A stretch of DNA of 64,000 nt from Trabulsiella odontotermitis (GCF_001297775.1 NZ_LIFX01000001.1:1-64000); one strand, 5' to 3'. Numbered from the stretch's first letter, positions 46,228 through 56,116 are shown. Numbers and translations are program-made. The notes: a model not told the origin generated them from the sequence alone.

Positions 46228-46654
46228 CAATCACCTCCAGCTGTAACGTCAGCCGCAATCTGCCATCCGCTGGGCGAATGCTGAACGCGGCGGCCTGCAT
46301 ATTGCGCTCAGCAAGACGCAGGAAAACTGACGGGATCTGCTGCCACTGCGTTTCCAGCACCATTTCCCCGCCCGTTTCCGCAGGCTGCCAGCGCGCCAGA
46401 TGCGTACCCTCGCGCTGAAAATCCAGTGGTGAAAAGGGCACCGCGTCGGGCAGGGTCTGCTGATATTGCGCCGCCTGCATTTGCAGCGCCCGCAGCGTTT
46501 GCCACTGGCGGAGCGGAGAAGCGGTACTCAACGCCGCCCCTGACCACGGCAGGCAATAACCGCCAGCGGCCGATAATAAAAGTACCGCACCCAGCCAGCA
46601 GCCGAAGCGGGTGAATGGCGTGAGGCCACACCAGCGTTCAGGGAGTTGCCGCAT
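46217..46654 (-). CDS. hofO: HofO, PilO-like inner-membrane protein
   Basis: 145 residues with one N-terminal membrane helix (about 15-35) and a periplasmic domain (FSPLDFQREG; FLRLAERNMQAAAFSIRP) like E. coli HofO. Start at 46654 inside the end of hofN (17-bp overlap). Confidence 0.88.
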   Translation of the reverse strand: MRQLPERWCGLTPFTRFGCWLGAVLLLSAAGGYCLPWSGAALSTASPLRQWQTLRALQMQAAQYQQTLPDAVPFSPLDFQREGTHLARWQPAETGGEMVLETQWQQIPSVFLRLAERNMQAAAFSIRPADGRLRLTLQLEVIDGE

Positions 46655-47174
46655 CAGCACCCTCCAGCCGCAGGGTAAACTGCCAGCGCCCCTGCGCATC
46701 CCGCTCAGTTTTCCCGGCCTTCGCTGGTTTCAGGCCTGGCAGTTCCCGCAACGCATCATTCAGCGCGGCGAGTGCCGGAAAGGCAGAGGCGTAGCCGTTC
46801 AGCGTCAACGCGTTGTGTTGCCAGGACAGTTCCGTCAGCCATGCCTGCTCAGGAAAACGCGTCGCGATCGTCTGTAACCGTGGCTGCCACGCCTGCGTCA
46901 TGGCGCGCCGTGCCTGCCACTGCTGACGGGCTTCCGCCTGCTGTAGCGCCAGCCGGAGTGGTTTTTCACGCTGCGCCAGCGCCTGCTCCAGCTCGCGGTT
47001 CGCCGTTGAACATAGATCAGCAATGCGCTGCGAGTTCTCCAGCGTCACTCGGGTCAGCAGCCAGACAAGCGTGATGACGAAAAGGGTGCTGAGAAAAATC
47101 AGCGTCCAGAAACGCAAACAGCGCTGCTGTCGGCGTTCGCGCCAGGGGAGAAAATTCACCTGATGCATCACCAT
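46638..47174 (-). CDS. hofN: HofN, PilN-like inner-membrane protein
   Basis: 178 residues, starting MVMHQVNFLPWRERRQQRCL; the NFLPWR motif is the PilN signature that binds PilM. One membrane helix (about 22-42) and a coiled region. GGAG spaced 7 bp favours 47174; an ATG at 47168 sharing a base with the hofM stop is the alternative. Confidence 0.88.
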   Translation of the reverse strand: MVMHQVNFLPWRERRQQRCLRFWTLIFLSTLFVITLVWLLTRVTLENSQRIADLCSTANRELEQALAQREKPLRLALQQAEARQQWQARRAMTQAWQPRLQTIATRFPEQAWLTELSWQHNALTLNGYASAFPALAALNDALRELPGLKPAKAGKTERDAQGRWQFTLRLEGADAATP

Positions 47175-47956
47175 GCGTGCACTCCCAGCGCCAGCGCGAT
47201 GGCAACAGCGAACGCGTCGCTATCGGGTGGCAACGGCGGCTGGCGTTTAACGATGAGGCTCCACGGATCAAGATGCGGTTGCGTTGCTGGTTGCGCGGAG
47301 CAGAGCGTCAGCGGCTGTTGTACATGCGAGTGAAGCTCGTTGAGCGTTGCCGCCTGCGTAAACCCCGTCGCGCCCCAACGATTACGCGTCGCCCACAGCC
47401 AGGCATCGGCGTCACGCCAGGCCACGCCCTGCTCCGGTTCAGGCAGGAAAGGAAGAAAATAGTGCAGCGTGCTGGCATCCGGCGTGATCGCGACGGCCCG
47501 CAGATTGAGTTTCTGCGCCACCTGTTGCAGCGCGACGACTTCCCGCTGCTGCGCCACCGTCACCCGATATTCGCGGGGCGATTCATCAGGCGCGTAATCA
47601 AAACAGAGCGCCGCAGCGTCCATTTCCATCCGCTTCGCCATATTGCTTGCCACCCACTGGGTGGAATCCCGTTCACGGAGGGTCATTGCCGGGCGCGGGA
47701 TAGTTTTTTGCAGTGTCCTGCTGGCGGGAAACGCTAGCGCCACCTGATGCTGAAGCGGCAATTCGCGCCGCCAGGATCGGAGTGCGTTAACCATGTCGTC
47801 AGACCGGATAATGATGCCCCGTTCCGCCGCGCTGTCGGGTAACGGAATCGACCACCAGCGGCGCAGCGCCCAGCCCACACGCTCTCGCTGTACTGCCACA
47901 ATCACGATTCGCTCGTGCTGAATATGCAAACCCACCTGCCAGCACCTGAATGCCAT
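47168..47956 (-). CDS. hofM: HofM, PilM-like actin-fold protein
   Basis: Cytosolic PilM-like protein of 262 residues (E. coli 259), start MAFRCWQVGLHIQHERIVIV at 47956. First gene of hofMNOPQ. Divergent from mrcA with 117 bp between the starts. Confidence 0.9.
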   Translation of the reverse strand: MAFRCWQVGLHIQHERIVIVAVQRERVGWALRRWWSIPLPDSAAERGIIIRSDDMVNALRSWRRELPLQHQVALAFPASRTLQKTIPRPAMTLRERDSTQWVASNMAKRMEMDAAALCFDYAPDESPREYRVTVAQQREVVALQQVAQKLNLRAVAITPDASTLHYFLPFLPEPEQGVAWRDADAWLWATRNRWGATGFTQAATLNELHSHVQQPLTLCSAQPATQPHLDPWSLIVKRQPPLPPDSDAFAVAIALALGVHAW

Positions 47957-48073
47957 ATTTGCGATCTCCTTATCCGCCGTCACCTTAACGGCTATCAATG
48001 CATCAGGCTTGCCTTTATACTACCGCGCGTTTGCTTATAAACTGCCCAAGTGAAACTTAATGGGAATTCTCCG

Positions 48074-50626
48074 GTGAAGTTCGTAAAGTATTTATTGATC
48101 CTTGCAGTCTGTTGCATTCTGCTGGGAGCAGGCTCGATCTACGGCCTCTACAAGTATATAGAGCCGCAACTCCCTGATGTTGCGACGCTCAAAGACGTGC
48201 GCCTGCAAATTCCAATGCAGGTTTACAGCGCTGACGGTGAACTGATTGCCCAGTATGGCGAGAAGCGACGTATTCCGGTCACGCTGAGTGAAATGCCCCC
48301 GCAACTGGTAAAAGCGTTTATCGCCACGGAAGACAGCCGCTTCTATGAGCATCACGGCGTCGATCCGGTGGGGATCTTCCGTGCCGCCAGTGTCGCGTTA
48401 TTCTCGGGGCACGCCTCACAGGGGGCGAGTACCATCACGCAGCAGTTGGCGCGTAACTTCTTCTTGAGCCCTGAAAAAACGCTGATGCGTAAAATTAAGG
48501 AAGTGTTCCTGGCCATCCGCATTGAGCAACTGCTGAATAAAGATGAGATCCTCGAACTCTACCTGAATAAGATCTATCTCGGTTATCGCGCGTATGGCGT
48601 TGGCGCCGCAGCGCAGGTCTATTTCGGCAAATCCGTGGCGCAACTGAACCTCAGCGAAATGGCGATGATTGCCGGTTTGCCAAAAGCGCCATCGACCTTT
48701 AACCCGCTCTACTCCATGGAACGCGCCACGGCCCGCCGCAATGTGGTGCTGTCGCGTATGCTGAGCGAAGGCTACATCACCCAGCCGCAGTACGATCAGG
48801 CTCTCCGCGAGCCTATCGATGCCAGCTATCACACGCCGGAAATCGCCTTCTCTGCACCGTATCTGACGGAAATGGTGCGCCAGGAGATGGTCAGCCGTTA
48901 TGGTGAACTGGCGTATGAAGACGGTTATCGCATTTACACCACCATCACCCGCAAGACGCAGCTTGCTGCGCAGGATGCACTGCGCAAGAACGTGATGGAT
49001 TACGACATGCGCCACGGCTATCGCGGCCCGTCGAATGTATTGTGGAAAGTGGGCGAAGCCGCGTGGGACAGCAAACGCATTACTGATTCGCTCAAAAGTC
49101 TGCCGACCTACGGACCACTCGTTCCTGCGGTGGTGACGGCGGCGAATCCGCAGGAAGCCACAGCGATGATGGCTGACGGCACCTCGATTTCATTACGCAT
49201 GGAAGGCATCCGCTGGGCGCGTCCGTACCGCTCGGATACCCTGCAGGGCACCACGCCGCGTAAAGTGACAGACGCCGTGCAGACGGGGCAGCAGATCTGG
49301 GTTCGTCGCGTAGACGAGAACTGGTGGCTGGCACAGGTGCCGGACGTCAACTCCGCGCTGGTCTCCATTAATCCGCAAAACGGCGCGATCATTGCGCTGG
49401 TGGGCGGCTTTGATTTCAACCAGAGCAAGTTTAACCGCGCAACTCAGGCGCTGCGTCAGGTCGGCTCAAACATCAAGCCGTTCCTGTATACCGCGGCGAT
49501 GGATAAAGGGCTGACGCTCGCGAGCATCCTTAACGACGTACCGATTTCCCGCTGGGATGCCGGTGCAGGCTCCGACTGGCGACCGAAAAACTCGCCTGCC
49601 GAATATGCCGGTCCGATTCGTCTGCGTCAGGGGCTGGGGCAGTCGAAAAACGTGGTGATGGTTCGCGCGATGCGCGCCATGGGCGTTGATTATGCTGCTG
49701 AATATCTGCAGCGCTTCGGCTTCCCGGCGCAAAACATCGTGCATACCGAATCGCTGGCGCTGGGTTCTGCATCGTTCACACCATTACAGGTGGCGCGCGG
49801 CTATTCAGTGATGGCGAACGGCGGGTTCCTGGTGGACCCGTATTTCATCGCCAAAATCGAAAACGATCAGGGCGGCGTGATTTTTGAGGCGAAACCGAAA
49901 ATCGCCTGCGCCGAGTGTAATCTGCCGGTGATTTACGGCGATACCGCGAAATCTGACGTGCTGGAAAACAAAGACGTTGAAGATGTCGCCACCTCGCAGA
50001 CGCCACAAAACTCAACAGTGCCAATGCCGCAGCTTGAGCAGGCAAACCAGGCGCTGGTAGCACAGAGCGGCGGTCAGGAATACGCGCCGCATGTGATCAG
50101 CACGCCGCTCGCGTTCCTGATTAAAAGCGCGCTGAATACCAACATTTTTGGCGAACCCGGCTGGCAGGGTACTGGCTGGCGCGCAGGTCGCGATCTGCAA
50201 CGCCACGATATCGGCGGCAAAACCGGTACTACCAACAGTTCTAAAGACGCGTGGTTCTCCGGTTACGGCCCGGATGTCGTAACGTCGGTGTGGATTGGCT
50301 TTGACGATCACCGCCGCGATCTGGGTCGTACCACCGCGTCCGGGGCGATCAAAGATCAGATTTCCGGTTACGAAGGCGGCGCCAAGAGCGCGCAACCGGC
50401 CTGGGACGATTTCATGAAAGTCGTGCTGGATGGGGTGCAGGAACAACCACTGACGCCACCGCCTGGCGTGGTGACGATCAACATTGACCGTTACACCGGG
50501 CAACTGTCCAGTGGCGGCAACAGCCGTGCGGAATACTTTATCGAGGGAACGCAGCCGACGCATCAGGCGGTGCGTGAGGTGGGAACCACCATTATCGATA
50601 ACGGTGAAACCCACGAACTGTTCTGA
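48074..50626 (+). CDS. mrcA: Penicillin-binding protein 1a
   Basis: Bifunctional class-A PBP making peptidoglycan strands and cross-links. With GTG 48074 as start, 850 residues, the E. coli length; an earlier in-frame GTG at 48050 adds eight residues. One membrane helix at about 7-27, transglycosylase domain with EDSRFYEHHGVDPVGIFRA, OB-like region (about 310-425), transpeptidase SxxK in GSNIKPFLYT, SxN in QSKNVVM and KTG in GKTGTTNSSKDAW. Confidence 0.97.
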   Translation: MKFVKYLLILAVCCILLGAGSIYGLYKYIEPQLPDVATLKDVRLQIPMQVYSADGELIAQYGEKRRIPVTLSEMPPQLVKAFIATEDSRFYEHHGVDPVGIFRAASVALFSGHASQGASTITQQLARNFFLSPEKTLMRKIKEVFLAIRIEQLLNKDEILELYLNKIYLGYRAYGVGAAAQVYFGKSVAQLNLSEMAMIAGLPKAPSTFNPLYSMERATARRNVVLSRMLSEGYITQPQYDQALREPIDASYHTPEIAFSAPYLTEMVRQEMVSRYGELAYEDGYRIYTTITRKTQLAAQDALRKNVMDYDMRHGYRGPSNVLWKVGEAAWDSKRITDSLKSLPTYGPLVPAVVTAANPQEATAMMADGTSISLRMEGIRWARPYRSDTLQGTTPRKVTDAVQTGQQIWVRRVDENWWLAQVPDVNSALVSINPQNGAIIALVGGFDFNQSKFNRATQALRQVGSNIKPFLYTAAMDKGLTLASILNDVPISRWDAGAGSDWRPKNSPAEYAGPIRLRQGLGQSKNVVMVRAMRAMGVDYAAEYLQRFGFPAQNIVHTESLALGSASFTPLQVARGYSVMANGGFLVDPYFIAKIENDQGGVIFEAKPKIACAECNLPVIYGDTAKSDVLENKDVEDVATSQTPQNSTVPMPQLEQANQALVAQSGGQEYAPHVISTPLAFLIKSALNTNIFGEPGWQGTGWRAGRDLQRHDIGGKTGTTNSSKDAWFSGYGPDVVTSVWIGFDDHRRDLGRTTASGAIKDQISGYEGGAKSAQPAWDDFMKVVLDGVQEQPLTPPPGVVTINIDRYTGQLSSGGNSRAEYFIEGTQPTHQAVREVGTTIIDNGETHELF

Positions 50627-50628
50627 TC

Positions 50629-50656
50629 AAAAAAGGCGCCGCTGGCGCCTTTTTTC
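50629..50656. terminator. Bidirectional terminator mrcA/nudE
   Basis: AAAAAAGGCGCC, GCT, GGCGCCTTTTTT (50629-50655), a 12-bp stem with A and T flanks between convergent stops. Confidence 0.92.
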
Positions 50657-50664
50657 TTGCTCTG

Positions 50665-51225
50665 CTACAACCGCCCCTGCGCTTTCAGCCATTCCCGGAC
50701 GAGGAACAGCGCGCTGACGTTACGGGCCTCGTTGAAATCGGATTCTTCCAGCAACTCCATCAAATTTGCCAGCGGCCAGCGTACCTGCGGCAACGGCTCG
50801 GGTTCATCACCTGGCAACGATTCCGGGTAGAGATTTTCCGCCACCACGATATTCATTTTGCTGGAGAAATAGGACGGCGCCATACTCAGTTTCTTCAGAA
50901 ACGTCAGATCCTGCGCACCAAAACCCACCTCTTCTTTCAGCTCACGATTCGCCGCTTCGAAAACCGTTTCGCCCGGGTCGATCAGCCCTTTCGAAAACCC
51001 CAGTTCGTAGGATTCGGTACCGACAGCATATTCGCGGATCAGGATCAGGTGATCATCAACAATCGGCACAATCATTACCGCTTCCCGGCTCGACGGACGC
51101 ATGCGTTCATAAACGCGGCGCACACCATTGCTGAATTCCAGATCCACACTTTCGACGTTAAAAAGACGCGAGCGTGCGACGGTTTCGACATTGAGGATAG
51201 TGGGCTTCTGTAATGATTTGCTCAT
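50665..51225 (-). CDS. nudE: ADP compounds hydrolase NudE
   Basis: Nudix enzyme active on ADP-ribose, Ap3A and NADH. 186 residues; the Nudix box is complete, GLIDPGETVFEAAN followed by RELKEEVGF. Divergent from igaA. Confidence 0.96.
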   Translation of the reverse strand: MSKSLQKPTILNVETVARSRLFNVESVDLEFSNGVRRVYERMRPSSREAVMIVPIVDDHLILIREYAVGTESYELGFSKGLIDPGETVFEAANRELKEEVGFGAQDLTFLKKLSMAPSYFSSKMNIVVAENLYPESLPGDEPEPLPQVRWPLANLMELLEESDFNEARNVSALFLVREWLKAQGRL

Positions 51226-51544
51226 TGTGATGGGTCTTTGCAGTGATGACAGGCATCATTGTGCGACAGGCTGCACGGTTTCGGCAATCCAAATTGCCGT
51301 TTATTTACATTTATGCAACCTATCTTATCAGTCCTTAATAACACACAAAAGTCAAGAGGTTGAAATCGAATTGAGAATTTGCTGATATTGCCCAGGGAAT
51401 TGCTCTGGTAAGCTCGCAAGTTGCGATTAAGTGCAATTAACCTTTCAAGATCACGCGATACGTGCCGATAGCTACCTACGGGCTCACGTTAACTGTAACT
51501 ATGCAACCAACGAAACCTGTAAGAAAAAGTAAGATAGGAAACGC
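51226..51544. other. nudE-igaA divergent gap
   Basis: A 319-bp non-coding region with the two divergent promoters. Near 51247-51261 there is TGATG-ACAGG-CATCA, a short palindrome of unknown meaning. No gene or convincing promoter hexamers identified. Confidence 0.5.
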
Positions 51545-53674
51545 ATGGGCACCTTTTTGATCTTCTTTGTCATATTACTGGCCTGCGTTCTGGCGGCGGG
51601 ATGGTTTTTCCTGCATCGACCACAACGCCGTCGCCTGCCGTGGTTGCATGCCTTTACCGGCGCGGCCTCGCGTAAGCTGACCGAAGAAGAACGCACAGCG
51701 GTTGAAAATTATCTCGACGGGTTAAGCCGCGTTCAGCAGGTTCCGGCATCCGGCGCCAGCGTCGCCCCGGTGGCGATGACGCTTAACGCGCAGAGCGGCA
51801 CAGTCTATTCCGTCACCCAGTCCATCACCCGCTACGGCATCACCACTGACGATCCCAACAAATGGCGTTATTTTCTCGACGCGGTTGAAGTCCACCTGCC
51901 CCCGTTCTGGGAGCAGTACATCAATGACGAAAACAGCGTTGAACTGATTTATACCGACTCGCTGCCGCTGGTCATTTCGCTCAACGGCCATACGCTCAGC
52001 GATTACCGCCACGAAGCCCACAAATATGCGCTGGAGAGAACCTCATCAACGCAGGCCTCGATTCGCGGTGAAGAGAGCGAGCAGATTGAACTGCTGAATA
52101 TTCGCCAGGAAACCCGCGAAGAGCATGCCCTCAGCCGCCCGGACGGGTTGCGTGAAGCGGTGCTGATTGTCGGCGCGTTTCTGCTTGCCTATTTTTGCCT
52201 GCTGGCGCCAGACGTGTTCGTTCCATGGCTGCTCGGCGGCGCTATCCTGCTGCTGCTGGCAGGGCTGTGGGGGCTTTTTGCGCCACCGGCGAAAACCACG
52301 CTGCGTGAAATCCACTGCCTGCGCGGCACACCGAAACGCTGGGGGCTGTTCGGCGAAAACAACCAGGAACAGCTCAACAACATCTCGCTGGGCATTATTG
52401 ATCTGATCTATCCCCGCCACTGGCAGCCGTGGATTGCGAACGATCTCGGGCAGCAAACCGACATCGATATTTACCTTGATCGCAACGTTGCACGTCAGGG
52501 GCGATTCCTGTCGCTGCACGACGAAGTGCGCAACTTTCCGTTACAGCACTGGCTGCGCAGCGCCGTTATTGCGGGCGGCGCGCTGTTAGTGGTGGTGATG
52601 TTGTGGGTCAGCGTTCCGCTCAATATGCCGTTTAAATTCACGCTGTCGTGGCTGAAAGGCGCACAGACGATTGAAGCCACCACGGTGAATCAACTGGAAG
52701 ATTCTGGCCTGCGCGTCGGCGATACGTTGCGGATCCGCGGCACCGGGATGTGTAATATTCATTCGCCGGGCAGCTGGACCGCGCAGGAAAACTCGCCGTT
52801 TATGCCGTTTGATTGCTCGCAGATCATCTGGAACGACGCACCGCCGCTGCCACTGCCGGAATCTGAAATCGTCACCAAAGCCACCGCGCTGGTGCAGGCA
52901 GTGAGCCGTCAGTTGCATCCGTCGCCGGACGACAGCTCGCGCGTCAGCCCGGCATTGCGTTCCGCCATTCAAAAATCAGGGATGGTGCTGCTGGATGACT
53001 TCGCGGATATCGTGCTGAAAACGCAGGATCTCTGTTCCGGTGGCGACGAGTGCGTGCGCCTCAAAACGGCGCTGGTGAACCTCGGCAATACCAAAGACTG
53101 GGAGGCGCTGAATCGTCGCGCCAGTTCCGGCAAACTCGATGGCGTAAACGTACTCCTGCGCCCGGTGCAGGCTGAATCGCTGGATAGCCTGGTCAGTTCG
53201 TCTACCGCGCCGTTTGTGATGCGCGAAACCGCACGCGCGGCGCAGGCACTGAACAGCCCGGCGCCTGGCGGGTTCCTCATCAGCAGCGATGAAGGCAGCG
53301 ATCTGGTCTCTCAGCCCTATCCGCCCGTTGCACTGTATGATTATCCTGCCCACGAGCAGTGGGGCGAATTCCAGCGTCTGGCACAAATGTTAATGCACAC
53401 GCCGTTCAAGGCCGAAGGGATCGTCACCACGCTCTACACCGACGCCAACGGCACCCGCCACGTGAACTTACACCGCATCCCCGACAGCGCCGGACTGTGG
53501 CGTTATATCGGCACCACGCTGTTGATGCTGGCGATGCTGGCCTGCACGCTCTACAGCGGTATTCAGGCTATCCGTCGTTATCAGCGTCACCGCACGCGCC
53601 TGGAAGAGATCCATAAATATTACGAGAGCTGCCACAATCCGGTTCTCCTCCCCTCTCAGGAAGCACACGACTAA
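51545..53674 (+). CDS. igaA: IgaA, inhibitor of the Rcs phosphorelay
   Basis: Inner-membrane repressor of Rcs signalling, essential in Salmonella and E. coli. 709 residues (E. coli YrfF 711): N-terminal helix, cytosolic domain, helix pair near 205-240, further cytosolic segment, helix near 340-360, a large periplasmic domain with the four-cysteine cluster region, C-terminal helix near 655-675. GGAAA ribosome site. Confidence 0.96.
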   Translation: MGTFLIFFVILLACVLAAGWFFLHRPQRRRLPWLHAFTGAASRKLTEEERTAVENYLDGLSRVQQVPASGASVAPVAMTLNAQSGTVYSVTQSITRYGITTDDPNKWRYFLDAVEVHLPPFWEQYINDENSVELIYTDSLPLVISLNGHTLSDYRHEAHKYALERTSSTQASIRGEESEQIELLNIRQETREEHALSRPDGLREAVLIVGAFLLAYFCLLAPDVFVPWLLGGAILLLLAGLWGLFAPPAKTTLREIHCLRGTPKRWGLFGENNQEQLNNISLGIIDLIYPRHWQPWIANDLGQQTDIDIYLDRNVARQGRFLSLHDEVRNFPLQHWLRSAVIAGGALLVVVMLWVSVPLNMPFKFTLSWLKGAQTIEATTVNQLEDSGLRVGDTLRIRGTGMCNIHSPGSWTAQENSPFMPFDCSQIIWNDAPPLPLPESEIVTKATALVQAVSRQLHPSPDDSSRVSPALRSAIQKSGMVLLDDFADIVLKTQDLCSGGDECVRLKTALVNLGNTKDWEALNRRASSGKLDGVNVLLRPVQAESLDSLVSSSTAPFVMRETARAAQALNSPAPGGFLISSDEGSDLVSQPYPPVALYDYPAHEQWGEFQRLAQMLMHTPFKAEGIVTTLYTDANGTRHVNLHRIPDSAGLWRYIGTTLLMLAMLACTLYSGIQAIRRYQRHRTRLEEIHKYYESCHNPVLLPSQEAHD

Positions 53675-53681
53675 CACCAGG

Positions 53682-53710
53682 GCGCGACAGGTTGTGATAC
53701 CCTGTCGCGC
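53682..53710. repeat. Hairpin between igaA and yrfG
   Basis: GCGCGACAGG (53682-53691) and CCTGTCGCGC (53701-53710), a perfect 10-bp stem in the 60-bp gap; no U-run follows. May slow read-through or stabilise the upstream message. Confidence 0.6.
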
Positions 53711-53734
53711 ATTGCGTCTCGCTGGAGTTTCACC

Positions 53735-54412
53735 ATGCATTTTGACATCGCCTGGCAGGAGGTCGATACCGTACTGTTAGATATGGACGGCACCCTGCTC
53801 GACCTCGCGTTTGACAATCATTTCTGGCAAAAACTGGTGCCGGAAACCTATGGCGCCCTGCATGGCATCAGCGCAGAGGAAGCCCAGACGGTGATCCGCA
53901 AAGAGTATCACGCCGTTCAGCATACGCTAAACTGGTACTGTCTGGATTACTGGAGCGACCGCCTCGGTCTGGACATTTGTGCGATGACCACCGCGCAGGG
54001 GCCGCAAGCGGTACTGCGCGATGACACGGTGCCATTTCTTGATGCGTTGAAATCCAGCGGTAAGCGCCGCATTTTGCTGACCAATGCGCATCCACATAAT
54101 CTGGCTGTGAAGCTGGAACATACCGGTCTCGCCTCGCACCTTGATTTATTGCTTTCCACCCACACATTTGGTTATCCGAAAGAGGATCAGCGGTTGTGGC
54201 AGGCGGTGGCAGAAGAGACGGGGCTTGCGGCGCAAAAAACGCTGTTTATCGACGACAGTGAACCCATTCTGGATGCAGCAGCCCGGTTTGGCATTCGTTA
54301 TTGCCTGGGCGTGACGAACCCCGATTCCGGGCTGGCGGAAAAGCAGTATCTGCGCCATCCGGGGTTAAATGATTATCGTCGGCTGATCCCCTCACTCACT
54401 GTAAGGGAGTGA
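53735..54412 (+). CDS. yrfG: YrfG, GMP/IMP nucleotidase
   Basis: HAD-family nucleotidase acting on IMP and GMP. 225 residues; motif I LLDMDGTLLD, motif II RRILLTNAHPH, motif IV FIDDSEPILDAA. First of yrfG-hslR-hslO, with hslR 2 bp later. Confidence 0.94.
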   Translation: MHFDIAWQEVDTVLLDMDGTLLDLAFDNHFWQKLVPETYGALHGISAEEAQTVIRKEYHAVQHTLNWYCLDYWSDRLGLDICAMTTAQGPQAVLRDDTVPFLDALKSSGKRRILLTNAHPHNLAVKLEHTGLASHLDLLLSTHTFGYPKEDQRLWQAVAEETGLAAQKTLFIDDSEPILDAAARFGIRYCLGVTNPDSGLAEKQYLRHPGLNDYRRLIPSLTVRE

Positions 54413-54414
54413 CC

Positions 54415-54816
54415 ATGAAAGAGAAACCCACCGAGGCTGTCAGGCTCGACAAGTGGCTCTGGGCGGCCCGCTTTTACAAAACACGCGCGCTGGCCAGAGA
54501 GATGGTGGATGGCGGCAAAGTGCACTACAACGGCCAGCGAAGTAAGCCTAGCAAAGTGGTAGAGCTCAATGCCGTACTGACGCTACGCCAGGGCAACGAC
54601 GAGCGCACCGTGGTGATTAAGGGCATTACTGAGCAACGACGCCCTGCCAGCGAAGCGGTGCTGTTGTATGAAGAAACACCTGAAAGCATCGAAAAGCGCG
54701 AGAAAACGGCGCTGGCGCGGAAACTGAACGCGCTGACGATGCCGCATCCCGACAGGCGGCCGGACAAAAAAGAACGCCGCGACCTGATGAGATTTAAGCA
54801 TGGTGAGAATGAATAA
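54415..54816 (+). CDS. hslR: Heat-shock protein 15, HslR
   Basis: Binds free 50S subunits that carry peptidyl-tRNA during heat shock. 133 residues with an N-terminal S4 RNA-binding domain (VRLDKWLWAARFYKTRALAR) and a basic C-terminus. Start MKEKPTEAVRLDKWLWAARF at 54415. Confidence 0.97.
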   Translation: MKEKPTEAVRLDKWLWAARFYKTRALAREMVDGGKVHYNGQRSKPSKVVELNAVLTLRQGNDERTVVIKGITEQRRPASEAVLLYEETPESIEKREKTALARKLNALTMPHPDRRPDKKERRDLMRFKHGENE

Positions 54817-54840
54817 TTGTCACCCGTAAGAGAGAAAATT

Positions 54841-55719
54841 ATGACGCAACACGATCAACTACACCGCTATCTGTTTGAAAATTATGCCGTACGCGGTGAA
54901 CTGGTGACAGTCTCTGAAACGCTGGATCAGATCCTCGCCAACCACAATTACCCGCAGCCGGTGAAAAACGTACTGTCAGAGTTGCTGGTCGCCACCAGTC
55001 TGCTGACTGCCACACTGAAGTTTGCCGGTGATATCACCGTTCAGTTGCAGGGCGATGGCCCGATGACGCTGGCGGTGATTAATGGCGACAACAATCAGCA
55101 GCTGCGCGGCGTGGCCCGTGTGCAGGGCGACGTCCCGGAAGATGCGTCGCTGAAAACGCTGGTGGGCAATGGTTATCTGGTGATCACCATCTCTCCGGAC
55201 GAGGGCGAGCGCTATCAGGGCGTTGTCGGTCTGGAAGGCGAGACGCTGGCGGAATGCCTGGAAGATTACTTCCTGCGCTCTGAACAGTTGCCAACACGTC
55301 TGATCATCCGTACCGGCGAACATGACGGTAAACCGGCGGCGGGCGGTATGTTGCTGCAGGTGATGCCAGCGCAGAACGCACAGACGGCAGATTTCGAGCA
55401 TCTGGTGGCGCTGACCGACACCATCAAAGCCGAAGAGCTCTTCTCACTGCCCGCTAACGACGTGCTGTGGCGCCTGTACCATGAAGAAGAAGTGACGGTC
55501 TACGATCCGCAGGGCGTGGAATTCAAATGTACCTGCTCACGCGAACGTTGTGCTGGCGCGCTGAAAACGTTACCGGATGAAGAAATCAACAGCATCCTGG
55601 CAGACGAAGGCGAGATCGACATGCACTGTGATTACTGCGGTAACCACTACGTCTTTAACGCCATGGACATCGCAGAAATTCGGAATAACTCCGCTCCGGC
55701 AGATCCGCAGATACATTGA
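54841..55719 (+). CDS. hslO: Redox chaperone Hsp33
   Basis: Oxidation-activated holdase. 292 residues; the zinc/redox cysteines appear as CxC in [10 protein letters not shown] and CxxC in [10 protein letters not shown] (E. coli 232, 234, 265, 268). Start [20 protein letters not shown] at 54841. Last gene of the unit. Confidence 0.97.
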   Translation: MTQHDQLHRYLFENYAVRGELVTVSETLDQILANHNYPQPVKNVLSELLVATSLLTATLKFAGDITVQLQGDGPMTLAVINGDNNQQLRGVARVQGDVPEDASLKTLVGNGYLVITISPDEGERYQGVVGLEGETLAECLEDYFLRSEQLPTRLIIRTGEHDGKPAAGGMLLQVMPAQNAQTADFEHLVALTDTIKAEELFSLPANDVLWRLYHEEEVTVYDPQGVEFKCTCSRERCAGALKTLPDEEINSILADEGEIDMHCDYCGNHYVFNAMDIAEIRNNSAPADPQIH

Positions 55720-55740
55720 TCGCCGAAACCCCAGCATGCT

Positions 55741-55783
55741 CTCCTTCTCTTACCGCCTGAGAGAAGGAGATTCTCGTTTTTTT
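55741..55783 (+). terminator. Terminator of hslO
   Basis: CTCCTTCTCT (55741-55750) and AGAGAAGGAG (55760-55769), then ATTCTCG and seven T. An alternative shorter stem, GAGAA/TTCTC (55761-55765, 55771-55775), sits directly before the T-run, so two mutually exclusive hairpins are possible. Confidence 0.7.
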
Positions 55784-55866
55784 ATAAATATTCCTTATTG
55801 CTAAGGCATTCCGCTGCCGAGAAGTGAATCGATTTTCACTGAAAGTCTTTCGTTAGTTTCTTTCAT

Positions 55867-55888
55867 GAATGCGATTACCTTCACATTA
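55867..55888 (+). promoter_or_regulatory. CRP site upstream of pckA
   Basis: TGCGA (55870-55874), TTACCT, TCACA (55881-55885). Good CRP palindrome about 230 bp before the pckA ATG, in keeping with the known cAMP-dependence of pckA in E. coli. Confidence 0.65.
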
Positions 55889-56116
55889 ATCCAGATAATT
55901 GCACCGTTTTTTAACCAATTAAGAACATTTCCCCCAACTAAATAGCGATTCCTGCCATAATGCGTAACCCTTGTGAAAGGAGTTACAGGGTTTTTCGTCA
56001 GAAAAAACCAGAGAAAGTCTGGGGGCCGGATGCGCAAATCTATGAGCCTGGTCGCGGTCAAAAACCCTCTACATCCCTACAATCATTGGCAGTAATATTG
56101 GCTAAGGAGCAGTGAA

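Larger units (their letters stand above)
55720..56116. other. hslO-pckA intergenic region
   Basis: A 397-bp gap where E. coli has yhgE. It contains the hslO terminator and a CRP site, given separately. An 86-codon frame on the minus strand (55801-56061) shows no recognised features and covers the pckA leader, so it is not called. Confidence 0.7.

Noticed and set aside
55801..56061. 86-codon minus-strand frame in the pckA leader
   Set aside because: No family resemblance, no clear ribosome site, and it covers the CRP site and pckA leader.
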